A DNA stretch of 5,756 bases, taken from Thermoleophilaceae bacterium. Its GTDB lineage: Bacteria; Actinomycetota; Thermoleophilia; Solirubrobacterales; Thermoleophilaceae. The translations under genes were made by a program, and so were the position numbers. The notes beneath the pieces were generated by a model. That model saw nothing but the letters and a program-made list of their open reading frames with translations. It did not search any database and had not been told where the DNA came from. The DNA lies in NCBI GenBank assembly GCA_013695885.1, contig JACCZP010000063.1, forward strand, positions 1-5,756, read 5' to 3'. Shown here piece after piece: positions 1 through 4,102 of the stretch (its first letter is position 1; each line of letters begins with the position of its first letter).

Positions 1-1
1 G

Positions 2-622
2 GTCCAGCTCGTCACCGCGTTCGTCTTCACCTTCCTGCTCCTGCTCGACGGCCGCCGTCTGGCGGAGCTGTTCTTCGCCCAGCTCAACCCGGCGCACGTC
101 CGGGAGGCGCGCACCGTGGCGGACAGGGTCTACAAGGCCGTAGCCGGATACGTGATCGGCAACGCGGCCATATCCCTCATGGCCGGTCTCAGCGCCTACG
201 TGGTGTTGCGCATCCTCGGCGTGCCGTTCGCCGGGGCGCTCGCCGTGGTCATGGGCCTGCTCGACCTCATACCCGTCGTCGGGGCCTCCGTAGCGGGCGC
301 CATCATCGCGATCTTCGCCGCGATCGAGGACTTTCCCACCGCGCTGATCGCCTGGGGAGTGTTCTTCCTCGTCTACCAGCAGGTGGAGAACAACGTGCTC
401 CAGCCGATCGTCTACCGGCGCACGGTGGAGCTCTCCCCGCTTCTCGTCATCCTCGCCGTGCTGGTCGGGGGAGTGCTGTTCGGCGTGGTCGGCGCGCTGC
501 TCGCCATCCCCACCGCCGCGGCCCTCGAGATCCTCGTCGAGACCTACCGTCCGCTCAGGCCCCCGCCCGAGGAGCCGCCGCTTCCTCCGGCGGACGGCGA
601 TCCGGAGCTGGGCGCGGCCTAA
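2..622 (+). CDS. AI-2E family transporter, C-terminal part (5' end outside window)
   Basis: The frame is open from the left edge, so the true start lies upstream; 206 residues are visible. The GTG at 116 is internal, because convincing family sequence (a hydrophobic run ending LLLLDGRR) precedes it. Further hydrophobic segments follow at about residues 48-70, 76-108, 113-127 and 146-182. The family-typical motifs LLDLIPVVG and NNVLQPIVYRR are present, followed by a hydrophobic re-entrant or helical stretch ending in AIPTAAALEIL. Members are polytopic inner-membrane proteins. Some export the quorum signal AI-2 (TqsA) and others act in Na+/H+ antiport, so the substrate cannot be assigned here. 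The last roughly 25 residues form a Pro/Glu-rich, probably cytosolic tail. The gene ends with TAA, and 54 bp separate it from the next gene, which has its own promoter. Confidence 0.93.
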   Translation, partial: VQLVTAFVFTFLLLLDGRRLAELFFAQLNPAHVREARTVADRVYKAVAGYVIGNAAISLMAGLSAYVVLRILGVPFAGALAVVMGLLDLIPVVGASVAGAIIAIFAAIEDFPTALIAWGVFFLVYQQVENNVLQPIVYRRTVELSPLLVILAVLVGGVLFGVVGALLAIPTAAALEILVETYRPLRPPPEEPPLPPADGDPELGAA

Positions 623-635
623 AGTCGGCTGCGGC

Positions 636-648
636 GGGCCCTCGGCCC
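636..648 (+). terminator. Weak hairpin after the AI-2E transporter gene
   Basis: GGGCC, loop CTC, GGCCC forms a 5-bp GC stem starting 14 nt after the TAA. There is no T-run behind it. It could be a short factor-dependent terminator or chance in GC-rich DNA; it is listed because it is the only inverted repeat between the two genes. Confidence 0.25.
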
Positions 649-664
649 TCCGGCACTCGGTGAC

Positions 665-670
665 TAGGCT
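665..670 (+). promoter_or_regulatory. -10 element TAGGCT, leaderless start of the TraR/DksA-like gene
   Basis: TAGGCT matches TANNNT and ends 6 nt before the ATG at 677, so transcription should begin at or next to the A of the start codon. No Shine-Dalgarno sequence of normal strength or convincing -35 box is seen. The same spacing recurs at five other first genes in the window. Confidence 0.6.
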
Positions 671-676
671 GGGGCG

Positions 677-1069
677 ATGGCTCAATACGACGCGGACAAG
701 GTCAGAGCGCAACTCGAGCGCCGGATCGAGGAGATCGAGAGCACTCGCTCGCGGATGCACGCCGAGGGCGATGGCACGCAGGCGAACGAGCTCGCCGACT
801 ACGACCAGCATCCCGGCGATGCGGGCTCCGATACGCACGACCAGGAGATCGAGGCCACCACGGACGTGTTCCTCGACGAGGAGCGCCGCCGGATCGGCGA
901 GGCGCTCACCGCCCTCGACGATGGCACCTACGGAACCTGCGTCGTGTGCGGCAAGGAGATCCCAGCGGGGCGACTCGAAGCCAAGCCCGACGCCGTGCGC
1001 TGCGTCGACGACCAACGCTACTTCGAGGGCGAGCACCGGGTGGCCAACCAGCCGCCGACGGAGCGCTAG
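677..1069 (+). CDS. TraR/DksA family zinc-finger protein (YteA/YocK-like)
   Basis: This 130-residue protein has a predicted coiled-coil N-terminus (about residues 5-32). It continues with the ELADYDQHPGD segment (39-48), which resembles the ELxxYDNHPAD motif of Bacillus YteA/YocK-type proteins, then a second helix (about 60-80) and a C-terminal zinc-finger region. The finger has Cys88, Cys91 (CVVCG) and Cys109. The usual fourth cysteine is replaced: the sequence reads RCVDDQ, with Asp at 111 and 112. DksA relatives bind RNA polymerase through the secondary channel and modulate initiation; whether this shorter YteA-like branch does so is not established. The ATG at 677 is supported by the -10 box 6 nt upstream. 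It is probably the first gene of a three-gene unit, with the next start only 4 nt after its TAG. Confidence 0.9.
   Translation: MAQYDADKVRAQLERRIEEIESTRSRMHAEGDGTQANELADYDQHPGDAGSDTHDQEIEATTDVFLDEERRRIGEALTALDDGTYGTCVVCGKEIPAGRLEAKPDAVRCVDDQRYFEGEHRVANQPPTER
1060..1063 (+). promoter_or_regulatory. Shine-Dalgarno-like GGAG before the GTG at 1074
   Basis: GGAG lies inside the end of the upstream gene, 10 nt before GTG 1074. It is the best ribosome-binding candidate for this internal operon gene and supports that start. Confidence 0.4.
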
Positions 1070-1073
1070 CCGG

Positions 1074-1391
1074 GTGGCCACCCTCTACCGCTGCAAGACG
1101 CCGGGCGACGCGCTCTGCGCCTGCGGAAAGGTCGCGCGCCGGCTGCGGAAGTCGGGGATCGAGTTCGAGGAGGTCCGAGTCCCCTACATGAAGCGCTACC
1201 GCCCCGAGGTCGCCGCTCTCACGGATCAGCGCTGGGTGCCGGTGCTGGTGCACGGCGAGGAGGTGGTGCACGACTCGCATCGCATCGCCGAGTACCTCGA
1301 CCACCTGAACGCCGAGGGGCCGCAGGAGCGTGCGGGAGGTCCGGTCGGTCGTCGGTCCGCCTCGGGCGAGGGCACCGCGGCGCGAGGCTGA
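1074..1391 (+). CDS. Glutaredoxin-like / GST N-terminal-domain small protein
   Basis: A 105-residue protein starting at GTG 1074. Residues 2-80 read as one thioredoxin-fold domain: a first strand (ATLYRC), a cysteine region CAC (Cys15, Cys17) leading into helix GKVARRLRKSG, a second strand (FEEVRV), the cis-proline loop WVPVLV (Pro56), and a final DSHRIAEYLDHL helix like the GST-N pattern of (E/D)S..I..YL. A canonical CxxC is absent and no GST C-terminal helical domain follows, so it is neither a full GST nor a standard glutaredoxin. Residues 82-105 form a low-complexity Gly/Arg tail. It sits 4 nt after the TraR/DksA-like stop, and its TGA overlaps the next ATG by one base (TGATG), which suggests translational coupling. 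Its substrate is unknown; a thiol-redox or thiol-transfer role is inference. Confidence 0.82.
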   Translation: MATLYRCKTPGDALCACGKVARRLRKSGIEFEEVRVPYMKRYRPEVAALTDQRWVPVLVHGEEVVHDSHRIAEYLDHLNAEGPQERAGGPVGRRSASGEGTAARG

Positions 1392-1612
1392 TGGCCCTCC
1401 ACGTCAAGCTCCTGGCGCGTGCCGCCCGTCGCTACGGGCCGCCGCTGGCCCACGCCGCCTACCGGCGCTGGCAGGCCATGACGCCCGAGGAGAAGGAGCG
1501 CTACCGCCGTCAGATGCGCGAGTACGCCGGTCGAGGACGGGCGGTCGCAAAGGGCGCGGCCGGTCGCGTCCGGGTCCGGGGGCGCGGCGGTCCCCCCGAG
1601 CCCCGCGCGTAG
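1391..1612 (+). CDS. Small basic protein of unknown function
   Basis: I do not recognise a named family. The 73-residue product is strongly basic and predicted helical up to about residue 55. Its core is a WQAMTPEEKERYRRQMREYA segment (29-48), faintly reminiscent of the W..(L/M)..EEK..Y helix of HMG-box-like or DUF proteins; this is similarity of style only. The tail (52-73) is Arg/Gly/Pro-rich. There is no signal peptide, membrane segment or cysteine. Codon use is strongly GC3-biased like its neighbours, which supports coding. The ATG overlaps the preceding TGA (TGATG), so it is probably translated by coupling. The gene converges with grxD across a 70-bp gap. Confidence 0.7.
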   Translation: MALHVKLLARAARRYGPPLAHAAYRRWQAMTPEEKERYRRQMREYAGRGRAVAKGAAGRVRVRGRGGPPEPRA

Positions 1613-1682
1613 GCTTCGGTCGCGGACTATCGGGCGGGCTGCGTCCGGTAGCGAGCCGATCCGCCCCCCGGAGCCCGGTCCC

Positions 1683-2084
1683 CTACCCGAGCCGGTTCTC
1701 GAGCCCGAGCGGCGCGGTCTGCGGAGACTCCTCGGCCGGCGGCTCCGGGACCTGCTCGCCGGTCGGCTGGGAGACGCCGAGGGTGTCGGCCAGCTCCCCG
1801 GTGTCGTACATCTCGGTGACTATGTCGGCGCCCCCGACCAGGTTGCCGTCCACGAAGAGCTGGGGGATGGTGGGCCATTGCGAGAGGCCCGAGAGCTCCT
1901 GGCGGATGCGCGGGTCGGGCAGGATGTCGAGCGCGGAGTACTCCACGCCCAGCGCGTTCAGCGCCGCTGCCGTGCGGGCCGAGAAGCCGCACATAGGGTG
2001 CTCGGGGGTGCCCTTCATGAACAGCATCACGTGGTTCTCGCCGATGGCCTGCTGGATGAAGGCGCGGATCTCGTCGGTGGTCAT
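1683..2084 (-). CDS. grxD: Monothiol CGFS glutaredoxin (Grx4/GrxD type)
   Basis: A 133-residue thioredoxin-fold protein with the diagnostic CGFS active site (Cys32-Ser35). It also has the glutathione/cluster-binding features of the class: Lys24 in MKGTP, the WPTIPQLFVDG segment with cis-Pro74, and GGADI at 84-88. CGFS glutaredoxins hold a glutathione-ligated [2Fe-2S] cluster as dimers or with BolA, and pass it to acceptors such as A-type carriers. The domain ends near residue 104; a Pro/Glu-rich tail of about 29 residues follows, which typical Grx4 proteins of 105-115 residues lack. The ATG overlaps the bolA TGA (ATGA), and GAGGAG lies 5 nt upstream, so the start is secure. It is the second gene of the bolA-grxD unit. 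Confidence 0.95.
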   Translation of the reverse strand: MTTDEIRAFIQQAIGENHVMLFMKGTPEHPMCGFSARTAAALNALGVEYSALDILPDPRIRQELSGLSQWPTIPQLFVDGNLVGGADIVTEMYDTGELADTLGVSQPTGEQVPEPPAEESPQTAPLGLENRLG

Positions 2085-2320
2085 GTCGTCTCCTCAAGGG
2101 TGGAGGTCTTAAGCGACAGGGCGTGGATCGGGCCGCCCACCTCGTCGCCGAAGACGTCGTACACGAGCCGGTGGCGGTCGATCCTCGACAGCCCCTCGAA
2201 GCGCTCGGACACCACTTCGGCGCGGAAGTGGTCCCCGCCGCCTGTGAGATCCTGGACCTCTGCGGTCGAGCCCGGGAGGGAGGCCTCGATACGTTCCTTC
2301 AGCTCGCCTGACGTGGGCAT
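2081..2320 (-). CDS. bolA: BolA/IbaG family protein
   Basis: This 79-residue protein covers a complete BolA domain. Visible family features are GGDHFRAEVVS (His31), the SRIDRHRLVY helix with His50, and the C-terminal IHALSLKT strand with His66, the conserved His used for cluster ligation in BolA-Grx complexes. There is no cysteine, and the style is closer to IbaG/YrbA-like short BolAs than to E. coli BolA. It is expected to form a [2Fe-2S]-bridged heterodimer with the CGFS glutaredoxin encoded directly downstream, with which it overlaps by 4 bp. Longer in-frame starts up to 2566 exist but would run through the divergent erpA-like gene; ATG 2320 gives the exact family length and lies 9 nt after a TATGGT -10 box. 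Confidence 0.93.
   Translation of the reverse strand: MPTSGELKERIEASLPGSTAEVQDLTGGGDHFRAEVVSERFEGLSRIDRHRLVYDVFGDEVGGPIHALSLKTSTLEETT
2090..2095 (-). promoter_or_regulatory. Strong Shine-Dalgarno for grxD
   Basis: On the minus strand GAGGAG ends 5 nt before the grxD ATG, inside the 3' end of bolA. It is the clearest ribosome-binding site in the window and contrasts with the leaderless first genes. Confidence 0.75.
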
Positions 2321-2329
2321 CGACGGCCC

Positions 2330-2335
2330 ACCATA
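2330..2335 (-). promoter_or_regulatory. -10 element TATGGT for bolA-grxD
   Basis: On the minus strand TATGGT ends 9 nt before the bolA ATG, predicting a leader of only 2-3 nt. It faces the divergent erpA-like promoter about 40 bp away. Confidence 0.45.
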
Positions 2336-2374
2336 GCGGCGACATGAGGCCGCACGAAGATGACGGCAGGGCGA

Positions 2375-2380
2375 TACAAT
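2375..2380 (+). promoter_or_regulatory. -10 element TACAAT for the erpA-like gene
   Basis: TACAAT is the best -10 match in the window (5 of 6 to TATAAT). It ends 7 nt before GTG 2388 and overlaps the alternative ATG at 2379, so transcription should start near 2387-2388. I see no TTGACA-like -35 box at the expected distance. Confidence 0.65.
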
Positions 2381-2387
2381 GGGTGAC

Positions 2388-2738
2388 GTGGTCACGTTGA
2401 CGGACACAGCCGCGGAGAAGGTGACCGCGTTTCTCTCCGCGCAGAACCCGGCTCCCGAGGCCGGGCTGCGGGTGGGAGTGAAGGGCGGTGGCTGCTCCGG
2501 CTTCCAGTACGCCCTCGCCCTCGACGAGCAGCGCGACGGCGACCAGATCTTCGAGGATCGCGGCATCCGCCTGATCGTCGACGAGCAGAGCCTCCAGTAC
2601 GTGGACGGCTCGGTCGTGGACTACACGGAGAGCCTCATGGGCGCTGGGTTCGAGGTGAAGAACCCTAACGTCGTGGCGGCGTGTGGGTGCGGATCGTCAT
2701 TCCGCGTCGCCGACGAATCCCCCTCCTGCGGCGCCTAG
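2388..2738 (+). CDS. erpA: A-type iron-sulfur carrier, HesB/IscA/ErpA family
   Basis: A 116-residue A-type carrier with the three cluster cysteines in the family pattern: Cys36 in GGGCSGFQY, and Cys99 and Cys101 in ACGCGSSF. The VDEQSLQYVDGSVVDY and GAGFEVKNPN blocks between them are typical. Such proteins receive [2Fe-2S] or [4Fe-4S] clusters from scaffold or glutaredoxin donors and insert them into apo-enzymes. The erpA name is by similarity; IscA or SufA subtypes cannot be excluded by eye. The upstream ATG (2379) would add MGD, but it lies inside the -10 box, so the leaderless GTG 2388 is preferred. The gene is divergent from bolA-grxD, whose products act in the same transfer chain. A Cys also occurs near the C-terminus (SCGA), and a palindrome covers the stop codon. 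Confidence 0.93.
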   Translation: MVTLTDTAAEKVTAFLSAQNPAPEAGLRVGVKGGGCSGFQYALALDEQRDGDQIFEDRGIRLIVDEQSLQYVDGSVVDYTESLMGAGFEVKNPNVVAACGCGSSFRVADESPSCGA

Positions 2739-2743
2739 GCGCC
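2730..2743. repeat. 14-bp perfect palindrome over the erpA-like stop codon
   Basis: GGCGCCTAGGCGCC is its own reverse complement and contains the TAG stop. As RNA it can fold as GGCGC, loop CTAG, GCGCC. The half-site GGCGCCTA recurs at 2830-2837, exactly 100 bp downstream. Confidence 0.6.
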
Positions 2744-2778
2744 TGCAAACCTTTCAGATTCCTGCATCCTCGGTCGCT

Positions 2779-2796
2779 CGCGTGCTGAGGCACGCG
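2779..2796 (+). terminator. Hairpin CGCGTGC-TGAG-GCACGCG
   Basis: A perfect 7-bp GC-rich stem with a 4-nt loop begins 41 nt after the erpA-like stop. There is no T-run, only a pyrimidine-rich stretch (TCGCTTCCTGCGTCCTTGG), so it is a candidate non-canonical terminator or a structural element. Confidence 0.4.
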
Positions 2797-2856
2797 TCGC
2801 TTCCTGCGTCCTTGGACTCCTCGGTTCTCGGCGCCTAAGGGCGTCGGCGGCGGGAC

Positions 2857-2888
2857 GGCTGCGCCTCGCAGCCGCAGTTTGGCTGCGG
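2857..2888. terminator. Two overlapping hairpins at the convergent junction
   Basis: GGCTGCG (2857-2863) pairs with CGCAGCC (2867-2873) across a 3-nt loop. Alternatively CCGCAG (2872-2877) pairs with CTGCGG (2883-2888). The second hairpin abuts the TGA of the minus strand membrane-protein gene at 2889. The arms overlap, so each strand may use its own stem as terminator. U-tracts are minimal (GCAGTTT on the + strand). Confidence 0.45.
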
Positions 2889-3140
2889 TCAATGAGCCGC
2901 CGAGGGCGTCCGGCCCCGGGAGACCTGCACGAGGCCCCACAGTGAGACGATCGTCCACACGACCTCGAGCAGCAGGAAGCCGAGGTCCTGCTCCACGAGG
3001 GCCACCACGGCGAGTATCAGCCCGCCCACCACGTTGAGCACGAGGTAGGCCACCGAGTGGGTCGAGAGGCTCCCGCGCTGGGCGGCCACGAATCCGATCA
3101 GCACGAGCACTGCACCGACGATCTGAGGTATCTGGTCCAT
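2889..3140 (-). CDS. Small membrane protein, CBU_0592-like
   Basis: An 83-residue, mostly hydrophobic protein with three likely membrane helices at about residues 5-20, 31-50 and 54-73. It has a basic loop between the first two (QRGSLSTHS) and ends in a basic tail (SRGRTPSAAH). The arrangement, with Ser before the second helix, a YLVLNVVGG motif and a VWTIVSLWGL final helix, matches what I recall of the CBU_0592 family of uncharacterised membrane proteins; function unknown. Longer in-frame starts up to 3350 give a Ser/Arg-rich leader that overlaps the divergent gene. ATG 3140 is preferred because a TACGCT -10 box ends 6 nt before it. Confidence 0.85.
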   Translation of the reverse strand: MDQIPQIVGAVLVLIGFVAAQRGSLSTHSVAYLVLNVVGGLILAVVALVEQDLGFLLLEVVWTIVSLWGLVQVSRGRTPSAAH

Positions 3141-3146
3141 CGCGCG

Positions 3147-3152
3147 AGCGTA
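3147..3152 (-). promoter_or_regulatory. -10 element TACGCT for the small membrane protein gene
   Basis: On the minus strand TACGCT ends 6 nt before ATG 3140, predicting a leaderless transcript. It is divergent from the -10 box at 3195-3200. Confidence 0.55.
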
Positions 3153-3194
3153 GGTCGCACCCACCCGGGCGAGGATTCCGTCCGCCCTGGTACC

Positions 3195-3200
3195 TACGGT
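3195..3200 (+). promoter_or_regulatory. -10 element TACGGT for the zinc-knuckle gene
   Basis: TACGGT ends 7 nt before ATG 3208, predicting a leaderless transcript and favouring this ATG over the GTG at 3199, which lies inside the box. Confidence 0.55.
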
Positions 3201-3207
3201 GACGAGC

Positions 3208-3381
3208 ATGTATCTCGTGGAGACGACCGTGGTCGAGGTTCTCGTCGCGTGCCTGTTCTGCGACGGGCCTCTCGACGATCCTGACGACCTCTGGTGCCCC
3301 GACTGCGACGACGGCGATGACGCGCCGGAGACGTTCGCGGCCCACGCCACCGAGGACCGGCCGCTTCCCGTGGCCGCCTGA
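3208..3381 (+). CDS. Small acidic zinc-ribbon protein, function unknown
   Basis: A 57-residue protein with two CxxC knuckles, Cys15/Cys18 (CLFC) and Cys30/Cys33 (CPDC), separated by 11 residues; this is the layout of a rubredoxin-like or zinc-ribbon metal site. It is very acidic around the second knuckle (DDPDD and DCDDGDD). The N-terminus (MYLVETTVVEVLVA) is hydrophobic but short and probably a strand rather than a signal peptide. I do not recognise a named family. The start is chosen by the -10 box at 3195-3200. It is divergent from the small membrane protein gene, with 67 bp between start codons. It converges with the DNA glycosylase gene, with a hairpin between them. Confidence 0.72.
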   Translation: MYLVETTVVEVLVACLFCDGPLDDPDDLWCPDCDDGDDAPETFAAHATEDRPLPVAA

Positions 3382-3398
3382 CCGACGATCAGGGCTGA

Positions 3399-3420
3399 CC
3401 GCTCGCCGACTCGCGAGCGG
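3399..3420. terminator. Bidirectional hairpin between convergent genes
   Basis: CCGCTCGC, loop CGACTC, GCGAGCGG forms an 8-bp perfect stem 17 nt after the zinc-knuckle stop and 17 nt past the glycosylase stop on the other strand. No T-run follows on either strand. Confidence 0.5.
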
Positions 3421-3437
3421 GGTCGCGTCGAAGGAGC

Positions 3438-4013
3438 CTACGTCGGCACGGCGTCAAGGGAACGCCAGAGGTAGAGCGAGGCCAGAGAGCGATGCGGACG
3501 CCACGGCTCGGCCAGGGTGGTGAGCTCCGCCGGGCGCGGCAGATCCGCCAGGCCGTAGGCGCGCTCCGCGGCGCGGCGCACGCCGAGGTCGCCCACCGGG
3601 AGGACGTCGGGGCGGCCGAGGTGAAAGAGCAGGTACATGTCCGCCGACCACCGTCCGAGGCCCTTGACCGCGGTCAGCTCGGCGATCACCTCCTCGTCGG
3701 GGCGCTCGGCCAGCCCGGCGAGGTCGAGCTCGCCGTCGCCCACGCGCTCGGCCAGGTCGCGCAGGTAGGCCACCTTCGGGCCGGAGAGCCCGGCGGCGCG
3801 GATCTCCTCCGGGTCGGCGGCGAGCAGCTCCTCGGGTGTGGGGGCGCGGTCGCCGAACCCCGCGATCAGGCGCTCCCAGATCGAGCGGGCGGCCTTCGTG
3901 GATAGCTGCTGGCCGACGATCGAGCGGACCAGCGCGCCGTAGGGGTCGGCCGGGCGCCCACGGCGGCGGTCCTCGACGCTCAGCGGCCCGAGGCGCACGA
4001 CCAGCGCGCCCAT
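3438..4013 (-). CDS. HhH-GPD DNA glycosylase, AlkA-like (DNA-3-methyladenine glycosylase II)
   Basis: The 191-residue product has the HhH-GPD fold order. It runs through VRSIVGQQLSTKAA (29-42), a helix-hairpin-helix LTAVKGLGRWSADMYLL (113-129, with the VKGLG hairpin) and PVGDLGV (139-145), whose Asp142 sits where the AlkA-family catalytic aspartate falls. The C-terminal WRPHRSLASLYLW (171-183) is also typical. The family excises alkylated bases in base-excision repair. The start is uncertain: ATG 4013 is the only usable canonical start before the AarF stop, but the frame stays open upstream and encodes FAHLHSCDPV, which looks like the N-terminal helix of relatives. It lies 89 nt after the AarF stop with no -10 box in the gap, so cotranscription is likely. 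Confidence 0.9.
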   Translation of the reverse strand: MGALVVRLGPLSVEDRRRGRPADPYGALVRSIVGQQLSTKAARSIWERLIAGFGDRAPTPEELLAADPEEIRAAGLSGPKVAYLRDLAERVGDGELDLAGLAERPDEEVIAELTAVKGLGRWSADMYLLFHLGRPDVLPVGDLGVRRAAERAYGLADLPRPAELTTLAEPWRPHRSLASLYLWRSLDAVPT

Positions 4014-4102
4014 GACCGGGTCGCAGGAGTGCAGGTGCGCGAAGCCGGCGCCTGGATGGGCCTCGCCGCCGGCAGACGACCACGGTCCGGGCCGCGGCGA
4101 GC

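Larger units (their letters stand above)
2739..2888. other. Repeat-rich noncoding gap between convergent genes
   Basis: I see no gene in these 150 bp. They hold a 7-bp hairpin (2779-2796), a pair of 15-bp imperfect direct repeats (TTCCTGCATCCTCGG at 2759 and TTCCTGCGTCCTTGG at 2801, 13 of 15 identical), an 8-bp complementary pair TAGGCGCC/GGCGCCTA (2736-2743 with 2830-2837), and overlapping hairpins at 2857-2888. It may be a bidirectional terminator region or encode a structured RNA. Confidence 0.5.

Noticed and set aside
660..1073. A 5' extension of the GST-N-like frame back to 660
   Set aside because: The sequence is Arg/Ser/Thr-rich low complexity and overlaps the TraR/DksA-like gene in another frame; domain homology begins only at GTG 1074.
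1622..1664. Possible terminator between the small basic gene and grxD (GCGGA/TCCGC plus TCGG/CCGA)
   Set aside because: The stem has a 3-nt bulge, a 22-nt loop and no T-run; this is expected by chance in such GC-rich DNA.
1330..2112. A 260-codon + strand open frame over the small basic gene and grxD
   Set aside because: It crosses the convergent junction and is antisense to grxD, with low-complexity composition and no domain.
2665..3345. A 226-codon minus strand open frame across the end of the erpA-like gene, the gap and the membrane protein gene
   Set aside because: It is Arg-rich with no domain, and it conflicts with two well-supported genes and with hairpins in the gap.
3141..3350. An N-terminal extension of the small membrane protein to 3350
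   Set aside because: The extension is Ser/Arg-rich, antisense to the zinc-knuckle gene, and lies upstream of the TACGCT box that places the start at 3140.
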